Assembly: GCF_030758935.1 (NCBI RefSeq)
Contig: NZ_CP132333.1
Coordinates: 1,736,992-1,800,991, forward strand
DNA length: 64,000 bases
Reading direction: 5' to 3'
Source: Geothrix sp. PMB-07
Lineage (GTDB): Bacteria; Acidobacteriota; Holophagae; Holophagales; Holophagaceae
In this document: positions 53,985 to 61,514 of the stretch, piece after piece
Position numbering within the stretch: the first letter of the stretch is position 1
How the letters are laid out: each line of letters opens with the position of its first letter
Notes under the pieces: model-generated
Database searches by the model: none
Told to the model about the DNA's origin: nothing
Seen by the model: only the letters and a program-made list of their open reading frames with translations
Made by a program: the position numbers and the translations under genes

Positions 53985-54358
53985 GCCTGGTCCCCGGGCG
54001 AGAGCAGTTCCTCCAGCAGAACCTTGATGCGTTCGTAGTTCACGGGTTTGACCAGGAAAATGTCAGCCCCGCTTCGCAGCCCTTGCTGCCAGGCCCGCTC
54101 GCCGTTGAAGCCGGTCAGGAGCACCACCTTAATGCCCTGGCATTCGGGGTCATCCTTGAGGGAATGGCAAAGGGCCGAACCGCTCTCCCCGGGCATGAGA
54201 ACGTCCAGGAACATGAGGTCGACATGTTCCTTGGCGAGGGCCTTCCGGGCGAAGCTGGCATCGGCCGCTTCCAGCACCCGGTGCCCCTCCCGTTCGACAA
54301 AGGCTTTCAGGACCTCGCGGACACTGGGGTCATCATCCACCACCAGCACGGTGCTCAT
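53981..54358 (-). CDS. Single-domain response regulator (CheY-like)
   Basis: 125 residues, one receiver domain and no output domain. Acidic pocket D8-D9-D10 in VLVVDDDPSVREVL, phospho-acceptor D52 in LMFLDVLMPG, T82 in VLLTGF and K104 in FLVKPV are all present. It overlaps both neighbours by 4 bases (pdxJ stop, DUF4388 start). Stand-alone receivers act by protein contact; the CheZ-like protein two genes downstream could remove its phosphate. The cognate kinase is not in the operon. Confidence 0.92.
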   Translation of the reverse strand: MSTVLVVDDDPSVREVLKAFVEREGHRVLEAADASFARKALAKEHVDLMFLDVLMPGESGSALCHSLKDDPECQGIKVVLLTGFNGERAWQQGLRSGADIFLVKPVNYERIKVLLEELLSPGDQA

Positions 54359-55083
54359 GGACGGGCCTCGCCCATGGCGGTGAGCATCTCCTCCACGGCC
54401 CGTTCCAGGCCCACCAGCACAGCCCGGCCGATGATGCTGTGGCCGATGTTCAATTCCTCGATTTCGGGGATGGCGGCCACGGGGCCAACATTCTGAAGGG
54501 TCAGCCCGTGTCCGGCGAGGACGCGCATGCCCAGCCGGTTGCCCAGGCGGGCGGCGTCGCGGATCCGGCCCAGTTCGGTGGTGGCGTCGGAATCCATGGG
54601 CAGGTCGCTGTAGATGCCCGTGTTCAGCTCCACCGCGTCCGCTTCGAGTTTCGCGGCCATCTTCACCTGGTCGAGCACGGGATCCACGAAGAGGCTCACA
54701 TGCACGCCCGCGCTGCGGAGTTCCCGCACCACCGGCTTCAGCATGCCCTGGAGGAAAATGGCATCGAGGCCGCCCTGGGTAGTGAGTTCTTCGCGACTTT
54801 CGGGCACCAGGGTGACCCAGGAAGGTTTGACGGGGATGACCGCTTCCAGTGCATCCGGCGTGGCGGCGCACTCCACGTTCAGGGGCACAGCCAGCACGTC
54901 CTTCAGCACCCGGAGATCCCGCTCCTGGATGTGCCGCCGGTCGCCGCGGATGTGGACGGTGATGCCATGGGCACCGGCGCTTTGGGCCAACAGGGCGGCC
55001 GCCACGGGTTCGGGTTCGTGCCCGCCGCGGGCCTGCCGCAAGGTGGCCACATGATCAACATTCACGCCCAGCCTGAGGTTCAA
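54355..55083 (-). CDS. pdxJ: Pyridoxine 5'-phosphate synthase
   Basis: 242 residues, the standard length. Motifs: LRLGVNVDHVATLRQARGGHEPEPV, GITVHIRGDRRHIQERDLRVL, LNVECAATPD, FVDPVLDQVKMAAKLEADAVELNTGIYS, and VLAGHGLTLQNVGPVAAIPEIEELNIGHSIIGRAVLVGL. It closes the pyridine ring of PNP from 1-deoxyxylulose-5-phosphate and aminoacetone phosphate, so the strain uses the DXP-dependent B6 route. It is the first gene of the signalling operon, an unexpected partner. Confidence 0.97.
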   Translation of the reverse strand: MNLRLGVNVDHVATLRQARGGHEPEPVAAALLAQSAGAHGITVHIRGDRRHIQERDLRVLKDVLAVPLNVECAATPDALEAVIPVKPSWVTLVPESREELTTQGGLDAIFLQGMLKPVVRELRSAGVHVSLFVDPVLDQVKMAAKLEADAVELNTGIYSDLPMDSDATTELGRIRDAARLGNRLGMRVLAGHGLTLQNVGPVAAIPEIEELNIGHSIIGRAVLVGLERAVEEMLTAMGEARP

Positions 55084-55207
55084 AGCACGCTCCAGTGATT
55101 GGTTTTAGCTTAACCCCTGCGGGGCCTTGGGCGGCATGAAGGTTCAGGGTGAGGGAAATTTCAAAAAAAGAGTTGCAACATGTAATTGACGATCCGATCA
55201 TGGTGGC

Positions 55208-55993
55208 ATGAACGGTGCGACGCCCCTCCCGACCCTTTTCCTGGCTCACGGCTCTCCCATGCTGGCCCTGGAGGGCGGCGCCTGGGGCGAGGCCGTGTCG
55301 GCTCTGGGTAGGCGTTTGCCAGCACTCCGGGCCATCTTGGTGTGCTCGGCCCACTGGGAGGCGGCGGGAGCTTTCCGTCTTTCATCGGCGGAGTTGCCGG
55401 GCGTCATGCACGATTTCGGCGGGTTTCCCGAGGCCCTCTACGGGCTGGACTATCCGGCGCCGGGCTCACCCGCCTTGGCCGCCGAAGCGGCAGCGCTGCT
55501 GCAGGCCGCCGGGTTGGAGGCGGTGCTGGATGGTGAGCGGCCGCTCGACCATGGGGCCTGGGTGCCCCTGCGCTACCTGGCGCCGGCAGCGAAGGTGCCG
55601 GTGGTGCAGCTCTCCCTGCCGCGACCACGCACTCCCGAGCAACTGCTTGCTGCAGGCCGGGCCCTGGCGCCCCTGCGAGAACAGGGCGTGCTGCTGGTGG
55701 GCAGCGGGGGCATCGTCCACAACCTGGGCCGCCTGGATTGGCACGGTGATTCGGCGCAGCCCCAGCCCTGGGCCGCCGCCTTCGACGGTTGGGTGCGCAC
55801 GGAATTGGCCAAAGAGGACACGGCGGCCCTGCTGGATTGGCGCACGGCGCCAGGGGCCCGGGAATCGGTGCCCACCAGCGAGCACCTGGATCCGCTCTTC
55901 GTGGCGCTGGGCGCCGCCGACCGGGCTCCGGAATCCTTATTTGAAGGCTGGCAGCTGGGCAGCCTGAGCCTGGCCAGCTACCGCTTTCCCTAA
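55208..55993 (+). CDS. LigB-family extradiol dioxygenase (4,5-DOPA dioxygenase-like, YgiD)
   Basis: 261 residues. YgiD-type features: TLFLAHGSPMLALEGG with the first metal His, LVCSAHWEAAGAF, MHDFGGFPEALYGLDYPAPGSP, LDHGAWVPLRYLAP, VVQLSLPRPRTPEQLLAAGRALAPLREQGVLLVGSGGIVHNLG. These supply the His ligands of the non-haem iron or zinc site. Natural substrate is unknown. The upstream 124-base gap includes an A-rich stretch and TTGCAA/TTGACG boxes but no promoter I would defend. Confidence 0.88.
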   Translation: MNGATPLPTLFLAHGSPMLALEGGAWGEAVSALGRRLPALRAILVCSAHWEAAGAFRLSSAELPGVMHDFGGFPEALYGLDYPAPGSPALAAEAAALLQAAGLEAVLDGERPLDHGAWVPLRYLAPAAKVPVVQLSLPRPRTPEQLLAAGRALAPLREQGVLLVGSGGIVHNLGRLDWHGDSAQPQPWAAAFDGWVRTELAKEDTAALLDWRTAPGARESVPTSEHLDPLFVALGAADRAPESLFEGWQLGSLSLASYRFP

Positions 55994-57117
55994 CCCTCGG
56001 CCCGCTTCATGCTGCGCAGGGCCACGGTCCAGATGATGGCCGTGAGGCCCAGCAGCTTCAGGGCCTCGGGCCAGAAGGCCTCCAGGCCCACGCCCCGCAA
56101 CACGATGGCGCGGATGATGATGATGAAGTGGGTGAGCGGCATCACTTCGCCGATGAGGAAGAAGGGCAGGGGCATGCCCTCGCGGGGGAAGATGTAGCCG
56201 CTGAGGAACACGAAGGGGAGGATGGTGAGCATGCTCATTTGGGCACTCTGGCCCTGGCTTTGCGCCACAGTGGAGATGCGGATGCCGATGCCCAGCATGG
56301 GGATGATGAACAGCCCCGCCATGGCGTAGAGCAGCGGGATGGAGCCCGCCACGGGCACCCTAAAGAAGAGGTGGGCCACACCGAAGAGCACTGTCATCTG
56401 CGCGTAGGCCATCACCACCACGGGAATCACCTTGCCGGCGAACAGCTCCATGGGCGTCACGGGCGTGACCAGCACCTGGTCCAGGGTGCCGCGCTCCTTC
56501 TCGCGCACGATGGCGTTGGAGGCGAACATGATGCAGGTCATGGACAGGATGACGCCCACCAGGCCCGGCACGATGAAGGTGGGGCTGCGCAAATCCGGGT
56601 TGTACCAGGGCCGGATGCGCACCTCCACGGGCATGATGGGCTTGGCGGCGCCGCCGTAGCCCATGCGGTCGAAGAGCAACTGGGTGTTCCGCAGCTGGCC
56701 CACGCCCTGGGCCGTGGCCATGGCCGCAGATGCCGTGGTGGGGCTGGAGCCGTCCACGATGATCATCACTTCGCCCGTCTGGCCCGCGCGGATGCGCCGC
56801 CCGTAATCGGGCGGGAACCACACGCCCACCTGCGCCTTGCCGCGGTCCAGCGCGGCGCGAAGGTCTTTTTCAGAGCGCACTTCGGCCTTCACGTCGAAGT
56901 ATTGGGTAGAGACAAGGCCATCCACGAAGCTGCGGCTCTCCTGGCTCTGAGATTCATCCAGCACCACGGCGGGCATGTGCTTCACGTCGTAGTTGATGGC
57001 GAGCCCGAAGATGACCAGCTGCATGAGGGGCATGCCCAGCGTGAAAGCCAGGGTCAGCTTGTCGCGGCGGAGCTGGAGGAATTCCTTCCAGACCAGGGCT
57101 TTGATGCGGTTCCACAT
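55990..57117 (-). CDS. ABC-2 type exporter permease (YbhR/YhhJ-like)
   Basis: 375 residues. One N-terminal transmembrane helix (LAFTLGMPLMQLVIFGLAINY), a large external domain (about 50-175), then five further helices from FIVPGLVGVILSMTCIMFASNAIV onwards. The conserved REKERGTLDQVLVTPVTPMELFAGKVIP motif between helices is typical of the ABC2_membrane_3 family. Last gene of a TetR-HlyD-ATPase-ATPase-permease operon resembling E. coli cecR-ybhGFSR, which has two permeases; only one is present here. Its stop overlaps the dioxygenase stop by 4 bases. Confidence 0.92.
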   Translation of the reverse strand: MWNRIKALVWKEFLQLRRDKLTLAFTLGMPLMQLVIFGLAINYDVKHMPAVVLDESQSQESRSFVDGLVSTQYFDVKAEVRSEKDLRAALDRGKAQVGVWFPPDYGRRIRAGQTGEVMIIVDGSSPTTASAAMATAQGVGQLRNTQLLFDRMGYGGAAKPIMPVEVRIRPWYNPDLRSPTFIVPGLVGVILSMTCIMFASNAIVREKERGTLDQVLVTPVTPMELFAGKVIPVVVMAYAQMTVLFGVAHLFFRVPVAGSIPLLYAMAGLFIIPMLGIGIRISTVAQSQGQSAQMSMLTILPFVFLSGYIFPREGMPLPFFLIGEVMPLTHFIIIIRAIVLRGVGLEAFWPEALKLLGLTAIIWTVALRSMKRAEG

Positions 57118-57125
57118 GGGGCACC

Positions 57126-58055
57126 TCAGGCAGTTCGGGAGCGTTGGACCAGGTCCACGAACAGGTCTTCAAGGGAGGGCGATTCAGGCGGCAGGGCTTC
57201 GAGCGCGAACCCTTCCTGCCTCAGCTGGGCCAACAGGGGTGCAGGATCGAGGCTGGCGGGCAGGGAGAGGCGCACACTCCTGCCCAGCAGCTCGGCGGCG
57301 AGCACCTCTGGCTGGCGGCGGGCAGCCAACTGCAGCTCACGGAAACGCTCGGTGCGCAGCTCGATCACCTGGCGGCCCAGAGCCTCCTTCAAAGCCCTGG
57401 GTCGGCCATAGGCCATGAGCTTGCCGCCGAGGATGAAGGCCAGGCGGTCGCACTGGTCGGCTTCGCCCAGGTTGTGGGTGGTGACGAGGATGCTCATGCC
57501 CTCGGCCACCAGCTCGTCCATGGCCTCCCAGAAGAGGCGCCTGCGCAGGGGATCGACGCCACTGGTGGGTTCATCGAGGAAGAGGATCTGCGGACGGTGC
57601 AGGGTGGCGGAGGCCAGTGCCACCCGCTGCCGTTCGCCGGTGGAAAGGGCCGATACCAGCAGGTCCCGGTGCTCCCAGACCTGCATCTCGCGCAGGCGGA
57701 ACTGCACTTCGCGGGCCAGCTTTTCGCCTTGGAGGCCGTAGAGCCCTCCGAAAAAGGTGAGGTTTTCTGCCACCGTGAGATCGGTCAGCAGGCTGGATTT
57801 CTGGCTCATGTAGCCCATCTCGGCGCGCACCTGGTCGGCCTCGGTGAAGAGGTCGCGGCCCAGGGCCCGGGCCTCGCCCGAGCTGGGCGCCAGCACGCCG
57901 CAGAGCATGCGGATGGTGGTGCTCTTCCCGGCGCCGTTGGGGCCGAGGAAACCGAAGATCTCTCCCTGTTCGACGTGGAAGCTGAGGTCGGAAACTGCGG
58001 TGAAGTCTCCAAAACGCCGGGTCAGGTGCTGGACTTCCAAAACCGCTTCAGCCAT
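57126..58055 (-). CDS. ABC transporter ATP-binding protein (multidrug-type)
   Basis: 309 residues from the ATG at 58055, which has GGGGGAGG upstream. Walker A GFLGPNGAGKSTTIRML, Q-loop GYMSQKSSLL, signature LSTGERQRVALASATLHRPQILFLDEPTSGVDP and the switch His in LVTTHNLGEADQCDRLA are all present. The signature reads LSTGE rather than LSGGQ. It corresponds to one half of the fused YbhF protein of E. coli; the other half is the next gene upstream, and the two overlap by 8 bases. Confidence 0.94.
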   Translation of the reverse strand: MAEAVLEVQHLTRRFGDFTAVSDLSFHVEQGEIFGFLGPNGAGKSTTIRMLCGVLAPSSGEARALGRDLFTEADQVRAEMGYMSQKSSLLTDLTVAENLTFFGGLYGLQGEKLAREVQFRLREMQVWEHRDLLVSALSTGERQRVALASATLHRPQILFLDEPTSGVDPLRRRLFWEAMDELVAEGMSILVTTHNLGEADQCDRLAFILGGKLMAYGRPRALKEALGRQVIELRTERFRELQLAARRQPEVLAAELLGRSVRLSLPASLDPAPLLAQLRQEGFALEALPPESPSLEDLFVDLVQRSRTA

Positions 58056-58941
58056 GGCGACCTCCCCCGCTGACGCTGGCGAGGGCGTGGAGGAACACAT
58101 CCTCCAGGCTCGCCTCCGAGAGACGCACCTGCTCCACCCCAGGAAGGGTGGCCAGCCTGGCGTGAAGCGGTTCGGGATCCTGAACCGGGAACCGGGCGCG
58201 GATGACCTCACCCTCCGTGAAAAGATCCAGCGGGGCGAGGCTCTCGATGGCCTTCTGCACCTCGCGCCGTCGGGCACTCACCACGCGGAAGACAAGGCCC
58301 GGCAGGCTGGCCCGGAAGGTGGGGAGATCCCCTTCCATGAGGACGCGGCCTTCATCCATGAGCAGCATGCGGTGCGCATATTCGGCTTCATCCATGTAGG
58401 GCGTCGAGAAGAGGATGGCCACGCCTTGATCGTGCACGGTGTGGAGCAGCTCCCAGAACTCACGGCGGCTCACAGGATCGACGCCGGTGGTGGGCTCGTC
58501 CAGCAGCAGCAGCCGCGGCTCCGTGAGCAGGGCGCAGCAGAGGGCCAGCTTCTGCTTCATGCCGCCGGAGAGGGCGCCGGACAGGCGATCACGAAAGGGG
58601 GCGAGGCCCACGGATTCCAGCAGCCGCGCGATGCGGGGCGCTGCGTCTCCCAGGCTGAAGAGGCCGGCCTGGAACCGGAGGTTCTCCTCCACCGTGAGAT
58701 CCGGGGCCAGGCTGAAGGTCTGCGGCACATAGCTGATGCCTTCGCGGCCCAGCGGACGGTGCAGGGTTCCCCCCGTGGGCCGCTGCAGGCCTGTGAGCAT
58801 GCGGAAGGTGGTGGTTTTCCCTGCGCCATCGGGGCCGATGAGGCCCACCAGCTCGCCCTCGGACACGGTCAGGTCCAGGCTTTGGACGGCCACCTTGTCG
58901 CCGAAGCGGCAGCTCAGGCCCTGGGCTTCAAACAGGCTCAT
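58048..58941 (-). CDS. ABC transporter ATP-binding protein (multidrug-type)
   Basis: 297 residues. Walker A GLIGPDGAGKTTTFRML, Q-loop SYVPQTFSLA, signature LSGGMKQKLALCCALLTEPRLLLLDEPTTGVDP and an H-loop position in ILFSTPYMDEAEYAHRM where the usual switch His is replaced by Pro-Tyr. The non-canonical H-loop suggests that this subunit may form a degenerate ATP site in a heterodimer with the product of 57126-58055. Overlaps both neighbours (4 and 8 bases). Confidence 0.93.
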   Translation of the reverse strand: MSLFEAQGLSCRFGDKVAVQSLDLTVSEGELVGLIGPDGAGKTTTFRMLTGLQRPTGGTLHRPLGREGISYVPQTFSLAPDLTVEENLRFQAGLFSLGDAAPRIARLLESVGLAPFRDRLSGALSGGMKQKLALCCALLTEPRLLLLDEPTTGVDPVSRREFWELLHTVHDQGVAILFSTPYMDEAEYAHRMLLMDEGRVLMEGDLPTFRASLPGLVFRVVSARRREVQKAIESLAPLDLFTEGEVIRARFPVQDPEPLHARLATLPGVEQVRLSEASLEDVFLHALASVSGGGRHG

Positions 58942-59888
58942 GGGCGATTCGCTCCCAGGCGCACATCGACGGCGGCCCCGGGAACCAGGCCCTGATCCCA
59001 GCCCCGGACGATGTTCACGCGGGCGGGGTAGACGAGGTTCACGCGCTCTTCCCGGCTTTCCACCATCTTGGGAGTGAACTCGGATTCAGAGCCCACCTCG
59101 TCCAGGGTGGCTTCCAGGCTGCGGTGGTCCGCGGTGAGCACCGTCACGGCAGCGCCGAGGCGGGACTGGCTCTGGATGGCTTGGGGCAGGTAGACCCGCA
59201 CCCACAGCTGATCGAGCCGGGCCAGGGTGAGCACGGGCTGACCTGCGGCGATGACGCTGCCCGGCTCCCGCAAGCGGTGGGTGACAATGCCATCGAAGGG
59301 GGCGCGCACTTCGGTGAAGCCTGCTTGCAGCTTGGTTTGTTGCCAGGCGGCGTGGGCCTTGCGGGCCTCGGCTTGGCCGCCTTGGCGCTGCTCGATGCGG
59401 GCCCCGGCGCGGAGTTCGGCCAGAGCCTTGACCTGCAAGCTCAGGTTGGCTTCGGCGCGATCCCGGGCCGTGGCCGCATTGTCGAGATCGGCCTTGGCCA
59501 TAACTTTGTCCCCGAAGAGGCGGCGAGCCCGGGCCAGATTGTCCTCGGAGAGGTTCAGGGCCGCCTGGGCATCCTTCACGCGGGCCTCGCCCTGGGCGAT
59601 GTCCTCGGCCCGGCTGCCTCGATCCAGCTCCAGCCGCTTGGCGTCGGCGCTCTCGAACCCGGCCTGGTCGCGCAGCACGGCCGCATCCATCTCCTCGGCG
59701 ACCACCCGGGCCAGCAGGTCGCCCGCCTTCACGCGCTGACCCTCGCGGACGTTCAGATCCACCAGCCGACCACCAGTGCGCGGGCCCAGGTCGGTGAGGT
59801 AGGCCTCCACCCGACCGTTGAGCAGGGGGCGGGTGTCGCGGTGGCAGGCGGTCAGCAGGAGGGGCAGCAGGAGCACGAGCTTGCGCAT
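58938..59888 (-). CDS. HlyD-family periplasmic adaptor lipoprotein (YbhG-like)
   Basis: 316 residues. The start MRKLVLLLPLLLTACHRD gives a lipoprotein signal with lipobox LTAC. Then biotinyl-lipoyl half (GRLVDLNVREGQRVKAGDLLARV), a long coiled-coil hairpin (about 70-185, rich in AEAR, DNAATARDRAEANLSLQ), second lipoyl half (FDGIVTHRLREPGSVIAAGQPVLTLA) and a beta-barrel domain. It would bridge the inner-membrane ABC exporter to an outer-membrane TolC-like channel, which is not encoded here. Confidence 0.93.
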   Translation of the reverse strand: MRKLVLLLPLLLTACHRDTRPLLNGRVEAYLTDLGPRTGGRLVDLNVREGQRVKAGDLLARVVAEEMDAAVLRDQAGFESADAKRLELDRGSRAEDIAQGEARVKDAQAALNLSEDNLARARRLFGDKVMAKADLDNAATARDRAEANLSLQVKALAELRAGARIEQRQGGQAEARKAHAAWQQTKLQAGFTEVRAPFDGIVTHRLREPGSVIAAGQPVLTLARLDQLWVRVYLPQAIQSQSRLGAAVTVLTADHRSLEATLDEVGSESEFTPKMVESREERVNLVYPARVNIVRGWDQGLVPGAAVDVRLGANRP

Positions 59889-59895
59889 GGGAACC

Positions 59896-60576
59896 TCAAT
59901 CGATGGGGGCGGAGAGGGTGGGCAGGGGGGCGGCGGGGTTCGCGGCGGCGCCGCGCCAGAAGAGGTCAAACCAGGCGCGCATCCCCGTGGTCACGGCCGT
60001 TTCGGGGCTCAGGCCCGACAGCCGGGGCAGGACCGTGGGCAGCAGGTCGAGGATTTCGAGCTGCATTCTCGCCAGGAAGAAGGTGGCCAGCAGGGGCGGC
60101 AGGTCGGGGCGCAGGTCGCCGCGGGCGATGCCCCGGTCGAAGAGGCCCTTCACGGTCAGCACGATGGGGCGCAGCTGTTCTTCGATGAGCCCGCCCAAGC
60201 CTTCGCCGCCTCGGACGATTTCCCCGCGGATCATGGACCGGATCCCCGGATCATCCTTCAGGTGGCGGTGGTAGATCCGCAGCACGCCCCAAAGTTGTTC
60301 GGCGGTGGATTGGGTCTCATCCGCCACGAGCCGCTCCAGTTCCATCTGCATGGCGGGAAAACGCCGCTGCAGGAGGGCGGCGAAGAGGGCCTCTTTGTTC
60401 TCAAAGTGGTAGTAGATGAGGGCCGGGTCGCAGCCTGCCTTGCGGGCAATGGCGCGCAGGCTCGCAGCCTGGAGGCCCTCCTGGGCGAAGACAGCCTGGG
60501 CCGCGTCCAGCAGGTGGTTGGGATCCACCTTGGTGGGTTTGGGACCGCGGGACCGGGGAGCGGGGGCATTGGGCAT
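59896..60576 (-). CDS. TetR-family transcriptional regulator (CecR-like position)
   Basis: 226 residues from the ATG at 60576 (AGGA six bases upstream). The N-terminal HTH is typical: HLLDAAQAVFAQEGLQAASLRAIARKAGCDPALIYYHFENKEALFAALL. The C-terminal ligand domain is Leu-rich and ends in a Pro/Ala tail. First gene of the export operon, with a 7-base gap to the adaptor gene. The palindrome 10 bases upstream of the start is the likely operator for self-repression (inference). Confidence 0.92.
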   Translation of the reverse strand: MPNAPAPRSRGPKPTKVDPNHLLDAAQAVFAQEGLQAASLRAIARKAGCDPALIYYHFENKEALFAALLQRRFPAMQMELERLVADETQSTAEQLWGVLRIYHRHLKDDPGIRSMIRGEIVRGGEGLGGLIEEQLRPIVLTVKGLFDRGIARGDLRPDLPPLLATFFLARMQLEILDLLPTVLPRLSGLSPETAVTTGMRAWFDLFWRGAAANPAAPLPTLSAPID

Positions 60577-60585
60577 GGAGATCCT

Positions 60586-60603
60586 ATTCAACAAACGTTG
60601 AAT
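60586..60603. promoter_or_regulatory. Candidate TetR operator
   Basis: ATTCAACAAACGTTGAAT: a 7-bp inverted repeat ATTCAAC/GTTGAAT around a 4-base centre, located 10 bases upstream of the regulator start. Length, symmetry and place match operators of autoregulated TetR proteins. Binding is inferred. Confidence 0.65.
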
Positions 60604-60669
60604 TATTGGCCCGAAGGATGTCCTGGGCAAGAAAAATTTCAATGACTGTGGAAATTGTTTTCGGGCAAC

Positions 60670-60698
60670 AAAAAGCCCCCGACGGGCGGGGGCTTTTT
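60670..60698 (-). terminator. Intrinsic terminator after rpoZ
   Basis: Perfect 12-bp stem AAAAAGCCCCCG (60670-60681) and CGGGGGCTTTTT (60687-60698) with a 5-base loop. On the minus strand it ends in a T-run, so it should stop rpoZ transcription before the TetR operon. The flanking A- and T-runs would also allow it to work on the plus strand. Confidence 0.92.
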
Positions 60699-60715
60699 GC
60701 GGAAGTGTCTTCTCG

Positions 60716-61000
60716 CTATTCGCCGGAGATGGGCACCACGGTGGTGTCTTCGATGGTGAGGATTTCGGCCTCCTCGAAGGCGATGCGGTTCTCTTCCACC
60801 TCAGCCACGGCCACCTGGCCCCAGAAAGACGCCAGCTTGGGGGCATCCTGGGCCTGGCCGTGCTTGTTCACGGGGACCACAACCTCCACCTTGGGAAAGG
60901 CGCCCCGCTGAAGCTGCTCGCAACGCTTGCCCGCCACGACGACGAAGCGGTACTTGTTGGCGATTTCTTCAGGGACACGAACAATGGTGCGCTGGGTCAT
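60716..61000 (-). CDS. rpoZ: RNA polymerase omega subunit
   Basis: 94 residues from the ATG at 61000 (GGAG six bases upstream). The omega signature is FVVVAGKRCEQLQRGAFPKVEV, equivalent to the conserved AxRARQLxxGxxP of RpoZ, followed by an acidic helix rich in Glu (VAVAEVEENRIAFEEAEI). Omega aids beta-prime folding and assembly of RNA polymerase. It diverges from the dinB-like/coaBC pair; rpoZ is commonly a neighbour of coaBC, which supports the call. Confidence 0.85.
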   Translation of the reverse strand: MTQRTIVRVPEEIANKYRFVVVAGKRCEQLQRGAFPKVEVVVPVNKHGQAQDAPKLASFWGQVAVAEVEENRIAFEEAEILTIEDTTVVPISGE

Positions 61001-61019
61001 GGGGCACTCCGAACCACGA

Positions 61020-61048
61020 AGCATAACACCCAACAGGCATTCCATCAA
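61020..61048 (-). promoter_or_regulatory. Candidate promoter for rpoZ
   Basis: On the minus strand TTGATG (61048-61043) and TATGCT (61025-61020) are separated by 17 bases and each match the housekeeping consensus at 4 of 6 positions. The start codon lies about 20 bases further on. Based on sequence alone. Confidence 0.4.
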
Positions 61049-61103
61049 TGCGCGTGGAGTAGGATAGGGGTTCCTGTGCTTTGACACGACTTCGGGAGTC
61101 CCC

Positions 61104-61514
61104 ATGGAACGCGGCAAGCTTTGGCGCACAGCTTTCGGAGGCAATGTCCGCCTCCTGGAACTGAACCAGGTGGGGCTGACGGAGGATCTCGCCGCCCGCC
61201 GCCGCATCGTCAAGCTTCTGGGCGGCACCCTGGCGGAGGATCCGGCCTGGGAGCAGCACTACGCCCGGGGCGGCCCTGGGGAGACCGCCCATCTGGAGTG
61301 GGCCGCCCTGGTGACGGCCTTCAAGGCCATCGACCAGGATCTGAAGGCGGCCCTGCAGGGCATTCAGGATTGGGATCGTCCCACCCTGAACCCGGCGCTG
61401 GGGATGGAACAGTCCCTCGAGCAGGTGGTGGCCTTCCTCTACATGCACGAGTGCTACCACCTGGGCCAGATCGGGCTCATCCGCAAGCTGCACGGCCTTC
61501 CTGGAGCCATCTGA
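61104..61514 (+). CDS. DinB-superfamily protein
   Basis: 136 residues. A four-helix-bundle protein of the DinB/YfiT type: the terminal FLYMHECYHLGQIGLIRKLHGLPG carries the conserved His-x3-His metal ligand pair (H..YHLGQ). The third metal His, normally near the N-terminus, is not obvious. Family members include thiol transferases and many proteins of unknown role. The stop TGA shares one base with the coaBC ATG, so the genes are coupled. Confidence 0.8.
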   Translation: MERGKLWRTAFGGNVRLLELNQVGLTEDLAARRRIVKLLGGTLAEDPAWEQHYARGGPGETAHLEWAALVTAFKAIDQDLKAALQGIQDWDRPTLNPALGMEQSLEQVVAFLYMHECYHLGQIGLIRKLHGLPGAI

